Shown: one piece after another, positions 15,501-24,029 of the stretch | Layout of the letters: the number at the start of each line of letters is the position of its first letter | Numbering within the stretch: position 1 is the first letter of the stretch | Assembly: GCF_020382885.2 (NCBI RefSeq) | Contig: NC_058502.1 | Coordinates: forward strand, 11,187,950-11,251,949 | Length of the DNA stretch: 64,000 bases | Source: Scatophagus argus | Taxonomy: Eukaryota; Chordata; Actinopteri; Scatophagidae | Direction of reading: 5' to 3' | The notes under the pieces: generated by a model | Seen by the model: only the letters and a program-made list of their open reading frames with translations | What the model was told of the DNA's origin: nothing | Databases searched by the model: none | Translations under genes and position numbers: made by a program

Positions 15501-18500
15501 GGCCTTTGATCTTAAAAGCTCCATTGGACAAGAAAGCTAAACAAAAGAGTGGGAGTGTGCTGATTTCTTCCCAAACGTAAGCCGACTCCTCCATGTGTGT
15601 GTTTACATGGTTAACTGCAGACCCATGCTTTGGCTCTGAACTGCCACGGTGGCAGGCAGGATATATCAGCCTCAAGTTATTTTCAGAATGTACACACACA
15701 CATACACACACACACACACACCCAGGAGAACTGCCTCCTTCAAACTCACTCGCTTTTTTAACTACAATGTGCCGACAGGGGTCATGTAAAACAATGAGAC
15801 AGTGTTCCTGTTTTTCATCACCAGACAGAAACTTGAAACAAAGTGACAGAAAAGAGACAGAGCAACAGAAGAGGGAGAGGTAGGGCTGGGTTCAGAGCGA
15901 CAGTCTCACTGACCTGATGAGAGGTACATTGTCAAGTGTGCAGCACAGGATTGGCCCGCTCTGCAAATACAGCTCCTCTTCACACGACTGGTTGTACAAC
16001 CTGGCAAGCCAAACATGCACCAAACATGTATGCACACGCACACACATGCACAAACAAGGTAATGCAAAGCTTAGTGTTGGAATACACATCTAATAACACA
16101 ACTAATAAATTGTGGAAATATCAGCACAACTTCAATCCTACAGGGATATCACCAACATAAAACATATTATCGTATATAGTCTTAGAATGTCTGGTAAAAA
16201 TATTTCATTTATTATACTGTAGCTAGATCACAGTAATGCTTGTGGAGATTAACCTCTCACTGAAACAAACCCATGGTCCAGAGGAATAGCCTGCCACTCA
16301 CTGACAGCATTTACTGCAGCTTACTCTTTTGCTTACTATGAGCGGGTTTATGTGTGTCTCTTGGACACATGTGAGATGACTGTCGGGGAAACAGTCCCAT
16401 TACTTAATGTATCAACCAAGCCAATAGCATTCTGTAGACAGTGACAATGACAAATCCCCACATTGCAAGGCATAATTGTGTGTGGGTGAACAGGGGTACG
16501 ATGAGGCAAAATACAGGACGGATTAAGCAACATACCAGTTATCCACCGGGCAGACATGCTGGTTGTACAGGGCCATGGCGTACCTACAAGACAGATACAG
16601 TGATTAGCCAAAATAATACAGTGAGCTACCATCATCCAAAGTGACTCAGCAAGTATTGAATGATTCAGAGAACAAGAACTGATTTTTAAATCACTGAAAT
16701 TCATGCAACAAACATGGAGGAATGCATTGCCAGTGCAACATCCCAGTGTTACTGTGGCCCTCGGAGCTGCCACTTAAGAGAGACATGGGTGTGAAGTAAA
16801 ACAATTATAAATTGCTTTTAGTAAAACTCTGAACTCTCTTAAACTCTCTGCCATGTCTTGACACATCACACTATTTTATATTTGCAGTACAGTTAACTCC
16901 TTCTGTACAGCGTTGGTGGTCAGTTGGCTGTCCAAACCTGCAGAATACTTTAACTACTAAAATATGTTACTTCAAATCACATACATCAGCATTTTAATTT
17001 AAATTTACCAAATGTCAACGGGGACCACATCAACACTAACATCCTGTTAGTCTGACCTGAGATGTACCTGTCTGTTCAACCTGAAGGACCACTTGGTGAC
17101 CTGAAATTTGACCATTTCTTATCAGTCTACCCAGAAATCAAAGAGAGAAAAGACTGGTTTCTGTCAGTCAAATTGGTGTGAATCCCACTGAAATCCAACT
17201 GTAGTGTTTATCTGGTCAGCTCAGTGCTCATCCACAGAGAAATCAAAGGCCTGAAGATCAAATGACAGAAACTGCATTGTGCAAGCTCAATCCATACCTT
17301 CAGATAAAGACTTTGAAGTGTGTATTTTATTTTTGTCTGCATGTTCTAAATTGCTATGCACGCATTCGTACTTTGCATCCACCACTGAGTTAAACAATGG
17401 ACAAATATGGAAGCCGCAGGAGCATAATATGACTGATAATCATCAATAAAAAATAATAATAAAAAAAAAGCAATAGAGCCTGACTGATAAATCATCCACA
17501 CAACTAATCTGTCAATATTATCTTATTGAAGATGTATTTGTGTCAGTGTGCATGTATGCTGATAAAGACATATAGACATGTGAAACAAGAGCACTGAAAA
17601 TGTTATTTGTTTTAACCGTAAAATTCCCCCATTTTTATGGATGCAATTGTTTTTATTTCTGCCTTGGGGGCTGAAGTGTCAATTATTACCCAACCAGCAA
17701 CATGTACAGCTCAGATCTGCCTGTTCTGTCCATACATGTCCATACATGTCATATGGAACAACAGCTATAACAGCAGGAAAACAGGGGAAAAAAAATCAAG
17801 ATATACAAACATGAATGATTATTTTTAGCTCTGTTTCTGGAAGGACATCTCAGGTGGGGGGCAAAAGGGAAGTTCCAGAAGGAAAAACAACTGTGACGTT
17901 TTCCCCCTCGTTATTCACAAGCACATGCAGTAAACTCTGATCAAAACAATATGTTAACAAACCAGAAAAATACGGCAAGAGCGACAGTGAGAGTCAGACA
18001 AAGAGACCATTTGTCCTGATTTGTGAAAACAGTGGTAGTTCAGTAGGAGGTTAAGTACCAATCAAATATGTTTCCAGGCGGTTTCCTACTCACAAACCAT
18101 TCTTTGAAGGACATATCATAAAGACACACACACACACCTGTTATCTGCTGGACAACAACAAGCACCGAGACACACATATATGTTTCAGGACAGTATCTAT
18201 TGAATGGATGTGTTATACATGACAAAGATTCTGTTGTTGAATAATTTCCACAATGTCTGAGACCGAAGTGTCAGAATTCAAATGTGAACATGCTGATTGG
18301 AGAGCAGAAAAGAAATCAGGGCATGATGTCACTGCTACTATCTACTGCAGCATATGGTTATGATAGTCCTCTAATAATTCAGTACTAATGCAATAATTAT
18401 TATCATTATAACAAAGCTGTGCTGATTGAATGCCAATTCAGACAACACTCACTGACCCACTCAGAACTACTACAAACTTGTGCACTCGGATCATTTTCAT

Positions 18501-21371
18501 CCATTGAATGTATTGATGTTTGCCATCAGTCAAAGCTTATTTTTAGTATTCAATTTTGTGGTAGAATATAATTTCATCTGTTTCCACTGAATTCTATACT
18601 AAGCGCGATCACCCACAAAATCATACATACAAAAGGTCAAATTATACAACAATCATAATCTCTTCACTTTATTCTGACTTTAAATGCTGTCAGAACATAA
18701 CAGCATGGAGTATCTATTGGTGGCTCATCTTGAGCGTGAGGAAGCACAAGGACGACCTCAATCAGGATGTCAGTATTTTCGCAGCTGCTTTCTTCATTTT
18801 CTTAAGCTACATTATGTCACTGGTAAAATGCATGTCTGATATTGACTAACTGCCGGTGGCAACGTTTGATTGGCTGGGCATTGGTTGGGAGTGGGCTATG
18901 TGAATTACCATGAGAAAGTCGTATAAGCTAGATGGTTGTCTGTAAAGAGCACAGCTCTTGCATAATGCAGCAAGGAAACCCACTGGTGTGAGTGGAATAT
19001 GTCCATGTGGTAAAAGGCTGCCAGAGCTCCTGTCCCTTTGACAGTTCAATGACAAATACAAAAGACCTTTACAGCGAATGTACAGGCTTAACAGAGGTTT
19101 AACTTCAACAAAAAATATATAGGAAAAAACGACTATAGCCAGCTCAAGTTGTTAAAATTTCCAGAGGCTTTGAGACACATTTGGTCAGCTTCCAAAGTTA
19201 GAAAAGCAGCAGTGCAGCTCTGGGACATTTCTAAATAAAGTGGTCTTTTTTAGCTGTATGTGAAAACAAAGTAGTGCATTCTGTGCTAGGAGGAGGCTGA
19301 GTAATAATAGGTTTGTTTACATAATTAGACCTCTATCAAATCGCAGCAGCAGTTGTAAAGTGTAATTGCATGCCCCACAGCAATTTATAGATGGAACAGA
19401 CCATGTTTTTTTACTTAGGATTGAACAAGGAACATTATGAAAAGTCTTTTGTGGAAAGATCTGGTGTGGAATATGAAAATTCCCAGACGTTGCACAAAAA
19501 TAACACATCAGAAACCACAGGAAAGGATATGATACCTAAACTATGAATGAATTTTGGCAGTCTAGGCTGTACTGCAGTTTCTTCTCTGATTGGTTGCTGC
19601 AGCATCTAAGACGTACAGTTTGAAACATGTGCTTCAAAAACTACTTCAAATCTGGATACAAGTATAGTGGAGCCACACTGGCGTTTCAAGCACTTCGTTT
19701 AATTCATAAAAGATCAGCAAAAGAACCTGAACTGAGTCTCTTGGGTGGGCATAACCCTGAGCTTTAATCTGGCTGCACAGACCTTTAGTACACTGGGCAT
19801 GGCCACCAGATGCGGAGTGAAAGTTAATGCTTACGCTCTCTATTACCCCCTTCCAGTATTTACCTTACTCCCACCCAGTCACCCACAGTAAAAGGGGGAG
19901 TTACGCAACAAGTCACATCCTTTGACATTCCACTAGTCTGGAAAAAGACCCTTGACTGCTCGTAGAAACAAGGCACCCTTGTCAAAGTAACGGGAAGGAA
20001 ATGGGTTTAGAGGGACTGACACTCAGCAGGATTTGGCATCTTATCCCAGATCAACTTTCTACCTCACACCAGAACAAGAAAGAAATGTGCAACGCTAGCA
20101 CTAATTTTCACCTGCATGCTCTCGGACTCAGTAGACTGTCTGAAGCAACGTTAACAACCCAGCAGCTTCTTTTCTGCAAAGCCCTGTACACCTGAATACA
20201 CACTCTTGAGTGGACTGTGAGGCAGCCATGATCACAAACACCAACTGGTATGCTGGCTCTCAGCTTTGGCATGTGATTTGACTACTTACTCCACAGGAAC
20301 ACATCAGAGATGTAACACGTAGCCTAAATACAAGACAATTTGGAATTGGGCCACCTGTCTCTCTCTCCCCTTGGGGTTCACATTCCTCCTCCCAAAGTAA
20401 TAACAGAGCAGTGAGAAGAGCTATCAGCCCAAACATAACCAGGAGGTGCTCACTCTTTTCTCTCTGGGTACATCTGCTCAGATACTGTACGGCAGATAAT
20501 TAAGCTATACTGCTAACTCACACGCCTCACTTTGAAGAGAGGGGTGATAATCCCAGATCCTTCTTGGAGAGAGTTAATCCACATGCAATTGCCATGGCTC
20601 CCAGGAATTCGGGGTAAATATGCAGTGTGTCGCTCTCCCGGAGCCAAGAGAGGCTGAGGCATCAAAAGGTTTTCGCTTAAACAAAAAACAACATATTTTT
20701 AATTTGTTGAATATGACTGGGAAATCGCTACGTGTTCTCTATGTGGAAGATCATTATTTTCATTATGGTGATGTTTCTGTTTTTTCAGCTATGTTGCAAG
20801 GTAGATGTAGATGCAGAAATCCAGATTAGAAGCTTGTTTGTTATTTTTCAGTGAATTCAAAACAAATGATACAATGCATCTGGAAATGACTGCGACCTGT
20901 CATTGGCTATGCAAGAGGAACACGTGTGAAAAAAGATTGCCGTACGTTATGAATGTGCTAGGGAGAAGATGTTTTCTTTGTACCTGGTGGCATTTAAAAA
21001 AAATATGCATGAAGGACCAAATATGTTCACGTCTACCAATGCAAAAATAACATGTTTCTACAGGAAAGAAAGCTTTTTTCACTTTTGACAAATGGCTGTT
21101 GTTACTTTTGGAAAAATCTATCGTGTGTTTACATCATAACCAGCGTGTCATCCTTGACATAAAATAAAACTTTCACTGAGCTTCACTAATTATGACTAAG
21201 GCAGTTTTACAAATTATTTCAATTCCAGCTGACCTGAAGAGGACACTGAGCTTTTACAGCTATGCAGACTTCATACACAGATTTGCCAAAGAAATATAAT
21301 ACTTACACAACCCATATTCCAGTGATGGTCAGCACCGGGAGGCTAACAGGCAGTATCATCCAGAGAGACAT
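4245..21371 (-). CDS. tmem150a: Transmembrane protein 150A (Frag1/DRAM/Sfk1 family)
   Basis: Coding exons, in transcript order: 21307-21371, 16536-16583, 15914-16000, 14623-14690, 10072-10199, 4958-5135, 4245-4516. They sum to 846 bases, which is 281 residues plus a stop; human TMEM150A is 271. Visible features: a hydrophobic N-terminus starting MSLWMILPVSLP, a Cys-bearing outer loop with CPVDNW, an N-glycosylation site at Asn41 (NQS), CCTLDNVPLI and PPESC, then LLRY, NFQ, LHYVGAG and FYGTFGFEF in further membrane segments. Family knowledge: TMEM150A, related to yeast Sfk1, is a multi-pass plasma-membrane protein that interacts with the PI4KIIIalpha complex and so affects phosphoinositide supply. 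The order and phase of the motifs match TMEM150A better than TMEM150B, TMEM150C or DRAM. The start is the only Met that gives a complete first membrane helix. Fish may keep more than one copy, so an a/b suffix cannot be assigned. Confidence 0.93.
4590..4740 (-). repeat. Interspersed repeat, family A (TTAGCTTAGC type)
   Basis: Carries the family's diagnostic segment in reverse orientation, with TATGCTAAGCTAAGC next to a stretch like CTGTTTACTGTCTTTATG. It lies in the last tmem150a intron. Family A is defined by the fuller copies at 52405-52780 and 39665-40080. Confidence 0.6.
4958..5135 (-). CDS. tmem150a: tmem150a coding exon 6
   Basis: A 178-base exon encoding VDNAKVLHYVGAGIAF through LLAFIALVL plus one base. 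The open frame continues past the true donor (GTATCC, just below 4958). The donor was chosen because it rejoins the last exon as LVLSGVFF, as in human TMEM150A. Confidence 0.92.
5531..5601. repeat. Compound CA/GATA/GA microsatellite
   Basis: About ten CA units, a short GATA stretch and then about 16 GA units, in a tmem150a intron. Confidence 0.97.
5626..5690 (+). repeat. Dispersed fish repeat tail (AGAATC unit and TTTATTAATCCC)
   Basis: Three to four tandem AGAATC units followed by CCTTTATTAATCCCTGGAGG and GGAAATTCTTG. This is a widespread short motif in percomorph genomes and resembles the 3' end of a non-LTR element. Only the tail is present. Confidence 0.65.
7855..8060 (-). repeat. Interspersed repeat, family A, reverse copy
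   Basis: Reverse copy with GAGCCAAGTTAGCTGTTTCC, CCAGTCTCTGTGCCAGGCC, AAGCTAACCTGC and GAGAGTGGCATCAAGCC. These are the landmarks of the family A element, in the order expected for a full core. Confidence 0.65.
9551..9590. repeat. (AC)20 microsatellite
   Basis: Twenty uninterrupted AC units in a tmem150a intron. Open frames through it are low-complexity artefacts. Confidence 0.98.
9721..9782. repeat. Compound GT/GA microsatellite
   Basis: GT-rich then GA-rich simple sequence about 130 bases from the (AC)20 tract. The two together make a likely polymorphic region. Confidence 0.95.
10072..10199 (-). CDS. tmem150a: tmem150a coding exon 5
   Basis: A 128-base exon encoding MVIVLLRYAHVIEKH through GLIMVGNFQ, two membrane segments and the loop between them. 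The donor is GTACGT. Confidence 0.92.
12864..12882. repeat. Poly(A) tract
   Basis: A near-pure run of about 16 A in a tmem150a intron. No retroposon body was recognised next to it. Confidence 0.9.
13190..13270 (+). repeat. Dispersed fish repeat fragment (GGAGCCTATCCCAGCTG type)
   Basis: CCATCCATCCATTCATTTTC followed by AGGGTCGTGAGGGGGCTGG and AGCCTATCCCAGCTGATC. This is the well-known opening of a very abundant teleost repeat, here truncated after about 75 bases. Confidence 0.75.
14623..14690 (-). CDS. tmem150a: tmem150a coding exon 4
   Basis: A 68-base exon encoding SKCGTLPPESCFFSLI and the start of the next membrane helix. The acceptor CTGCAG and donor GTAAGA flank it. It joins in phase to the exon ending at 10199. 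Confidence 0.9.
15691..15720. repeat. Imperfect (CA) microsatellite
   Basis: About 14 CA units with one T interruption, about 190 bases downstream (on the minus strand) of tmem150a coding exon 3. Confidence 0.95.
15914..16000 (-). CDS. tmem150a: tmem150a coding exon 3
   Basis: An 87-base exon for the outer loop: NQSC (glycosylation site) followed by CCTLDNVPLI, a block shared with human TMEM150A (CCTLDDVPLI). The donor is GTCAGT. Confidence 0.9.
16536..16583 (-). CDS. tmem150a: tmem150a coding exon 2
   Basis: A 48-base exon encoding VYAMALYNQHVCPVDN and two bases of Trp38. The acceptor TTGTAG and donor GTATGT flank it, and phase 2 is kept on both sides. Confidence 0.9.
16584..21306 (-). other. 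tmem150a intron 1 (4.7 kb)
   Basis: AT-rich sequence with no recognised exon, repeat core or RNA gene. A ten-base unit (CCATACATGT) is repeated in tandem at about 17731-17750. I see nothing else to annotate. Confidence 0.6.
21307..21371 (-). CDS. tmem150a: tmem150a coding exon 1
   Basis: Encodes residues 1-21 plus two bases of codon 22, the first membrane helix. The donor GTAAGT is at 21301-21306. The same exon probably extends upstream as 5' UTR to 21554, where an acceptor (TTCACCAG) is seen. Confidence 0.9.
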
Positions 21372-22310
21372 CTTCCAGCACCTTGAACAGTCCCTTTCTT
21401 CTTCTTCCTCTTCGGCCAGCCGAGCAATATCTGCTCAAGTAGTACTAACATTTAAGTGAGTGTGACGGACATCTGCGCTGCCACCAAGTGATTCGTTTTC
21501 TTAAAAATGGAGGGTGGTAGATGGGACACCGGCGGGACAGATTTGTCCTTTAAGCTGGTGAATGAGAGGAGAAGGAAAGTGAGTTATGTTCAGGGTCATT
21601 CACCTACTAATCAGAAAGTAACATTAAAACCAACAGCAAGGGTTGCAAGTGAAAATAATCAGATGTAGATCTGGACTCTAGTGTGGGGTTGTGTGATGCT
21701 CGCAGCAGGATAAAAGGGGTTACATGAGAAACAAAAACACCTGTAACGCAATTCAACATCACTTCAGCACGTAGAGATTTAATGATGCTTTGATTTGTTT
21801 TTCTTTAGTTCGCCCAAGATCGCTTACCAGGTTTACTCCTACATTTTTTCATTTACAACTTGATTAGTTGCATCCCTTCTCATGTAATGTACTAACCGCT
21901 GCTCACCTTCACATTTCTAGCTAGCAACAGCGACGAACATCAAAAGCAAATCTGTGACTACTCACCTTTTGCCGTTGTGTTAGCTCAGGACGTTTTCAAA
22001 ATTACTTTTAGTCCTGCACACCTCTGGTAGCCCAGGGCTATTTCACACTGGACTCGGGGCACACGTTGTTGTCTTGTTTTTAAATCAATTCCATTTTTTC
22101 TGCCCGAACAACTGAGGTCCCGTTAGCCATTCTCGCTTTGAATTGGAGTGGGGGAAGGCGGCCGGTCTGGTCGCCGCCACGAGACAATCCAGCTGTTTGA
22201 CTCCGCCCCCAAAAACCTGTAGTAGAAACATACGTTGCATTCCTGTTTGGTTGCACACCAAGTGGGCGGGGTTGAAACCAAAATAATGAATCTAAAAACA
22301 TTGTTTTTCA
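21372..22310 (-). promoter_or_regulatory. tmem150a 5' UTR exons and GC-box promoter
   Basis: A donor (GTGAGT) at 21960-21965 ends a probable non-coding first exon starting near 22080-22100. It would splice to an acceptor at about 21555, giving 5' UTR 21372-21554. Upstream there is no TATA box. Two GC-box type sites, CCGCCCCC at 22203-22210 and GTGGGCGGGG at 22262-22271, lie in a locally CpG-richer stretch. This fits a broad housekeeping-type promoter. The exact start site is not determined. Confidence 0.55.
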
Positions 22311-22477
22311 CATTCTCGGTATTATAGAGTATAACTTTGGGAGCCCAGGAAAAACTGATTGAGTTGAATTAGTTTTTAACAGAACATTTTCGAACATAGA
22401 CATTTTGGTTGTGTCCTTGCGGCAATTAAATTGAGACCCTGACAGAAAGTAAACTTCGGAAATCAAGTTTCGTTGCT

Positions 22478-22490
22478 GTTTCCTAGCAAC
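22478..22490. promoter_or_regulatory. X-box (RFX-type) motif
   Basis: GTTTCCTAGCAAC fits the RFX consensus GTHNYY-N(0-3)-RRNAAC exactly, with one spacer base. It lies inside a wider GTTGCT...AGCAAC dyad (22472-22490). Such sites commonly drive ciliary genes. It sits between the tmem150a promoter and the short open frame at 22547-22740. Confidence 0.5.
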
Positions 22491-22546
22491 GCAATTCTGT
22501 TGAAGGATGTATAATACAAAGTTCTTTAGTTTGGCTTAATACATCC

Positions 22547-22740
22547 ATGGTGTTAACTGAAGCAAGTCCAGGCGTGTTTCACACAGAAAAATCTATCGCT
22601 TCTTTCTGTGTGGCTTCTCTCTTCTAGTTGCTCACGATGGGTCGTTTTCATCTCCCACTGTAAAGTCAGACGACTTAGCCAGAGAACTATTACATCTAGA
22701 CTACAGCGTAATTGAAATCATGCCTTCAAAGAAAGGATAA
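22547..22740 (+). CDS. Candidate two-exon microprotein (speculative)
   Basis: ATG at 22547 opens seven bases-in-phase codons (MVLTEA, ending at 22565), followed by a GT. A pyrimidine-rich acceptor (CTCTCTTCTAG) ends at 22627. From 22628 the joined frame reads AHDGSFSSPTVKSDDLAREL and LLHLDYSVIEIMPSKKG to a TAA at 22738-22740, about 42 residues. The putative intron is 62 bases, near the lower size limit for fish, and its donor (A|GTCCAG) is weak. No homologue is recognised. Support comes only from the X-box about 60 bases upstream and from the composition of the second exon. It may be chance open sequence. Confidence 0.15.
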
Positions 22741-23648
22741 CAGAGTCTGTGAACTTGTATGTCCACCGTGCTTGTGTGTGATGGAGACTTAAAGCCAGCC
22801 TGTCCTACAAAACATGCTTCTGCTGCCCCCTGGAGCACCAGATAATAACTGTCTGTTCCTGTATGCCTAATGAGCACTGGAAATAGTAATAGTAATAATA
22901 ATAATAAAAATCTTTATTTATATAGCTCTTTTCTTAATAAGGTTACAAGATGCTTACACAATAACAAAATACAATGTAGACAACAAGGAGTAAAATATAG
23001 TACAATATAGATGTGGCGGCGTAATACAAGATTGTATTGGAATGAAGGATTAATCAAAAATATGGTTTGATTTCCATTTTTCTCTTTTATATATATATAC
23101 ATATGGATCTGACCAAAACTTAACTTAAGCAACTTACTTAGCAATCCTTACCATCAAGTTTGTTTATATTATTTGGTATTGTGTATTTTTGGATATTTGT
23201 ATATTGATACTTGTACTCTTCTTGATTCTATCTTATCTCAATCTCCTATTGATTATCAGACTTTGAACCAGTTGTTTACATTTGTCACTTCAAGCAAACA
23301 ACTCCCAAAATCTCAAGGTCCTCCAGGGTTTCTCCATCGCTGAATGGTATTTACAGATGAGATTTTCTGTGCTAATGGAATGCTAAATATTGCATGCTTT
23401 AACATGATAAAGAAAAAGATATGAGACTTCAAAAAATTAACTCGATACTTAAGTATTGCATATTCTTGTGGTTAAAACTGACATTTTGTTACCCAAAAAA
23501 CAATCAGCAGACAGAGAAGGTGGACTGCTTAAAATATTCATACAGTAGTTCAAAGCTCGAGAGGAAAAATATAACTGTTAGTCACACAATGATTAATCAA
23601 ACGCTCACAGAAATTTCACAGCAACATACTTTCACTCTGGCTCCTCTC
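22741..23648. other. Spacer and probable TRIM 3' UTR with a fish repeat
   Basis: From about 22880 to 22990 there is an (AAT)n run and then CTTTATTTATATAGCTC and AAGGTTACAAGATGCTT, an abundant teleost repeat signature. On the minus strand this repeat supplies AATAAA at 22913-22918, the nearest poly(A) signal found for the TRIM gene. The rest is AT-rich and featureless. Confidence 0.45.
22880..22990 (+). repeat. Dispersed fish repeat (TTTATTTATATAGC type)
   Basis: An (AAT)n stretch joined to the conserved TTTATTTATATAGC and ACAAGATGCTTACACA segments. This is a common short interspersed sequence of percomorph fishes, probably a retroposon tail. Confidence 0.65.
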
Positions 23649-24029
23649 CTAAAGTCTTATAGTCGTGCCAAAGCCCCACACGCTGAACGCAGGGTAGACG
23701 GGCTCTGTAAATGTAGTCTGTACTCTGTGCAGAAGCTTCATGCCATCAGCGACACTGTAAAATGCAAGTATTCCTGCTGCATGATCCAGGTAGACGCCGA
23801 TACGAGACGAGACTGGAGCTGGGATGTCTTTGCTTTTATTGTTGTGCACAAAGGAGAATTTGTCAGAGCAGTACAGACTCCAGGACTTGTCATTCCAACC
23901 CAGACTGCATTCATTGCCATTTCCTTTACGGCGGATTCCCCTGTAGGTTACGGCAATGTCTGTCTCTGTCCCCTTCCAGTCCACCTCCCAGTAGCAACGA
24001 GCCCCATTCAGGCTCTCCCTGCACAGCAC
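23649..24029 (-). CDS. TRIM16-like exon 7: SPRY
   Basis: 126 codons plus TAG. It encodes VLCRESLNGARCYWEVDW through PAFSVWGFGTTIRL, an intact SPRY/B30.2 core without frameshifts. Confidence 0.94.
   Translation of the reverse strand: MLCRESLNGARCYWEVDWKGTETDIAVTYRGIRRKGNGNECSLGWNDKSWSLYCSDKFSFVHNNKSKDIPAPVSSRIGVYLDHAAGILAFYSVADGMKLLHRVQTTFTEPVYPAFSVWGFGTTIRL

Noticed and set aside
16348..16773. 141-codon minus-strand open frame
   Set aside because: It overlaps the real 48-base tmem150a exon 2 in another frame and has no family signature.
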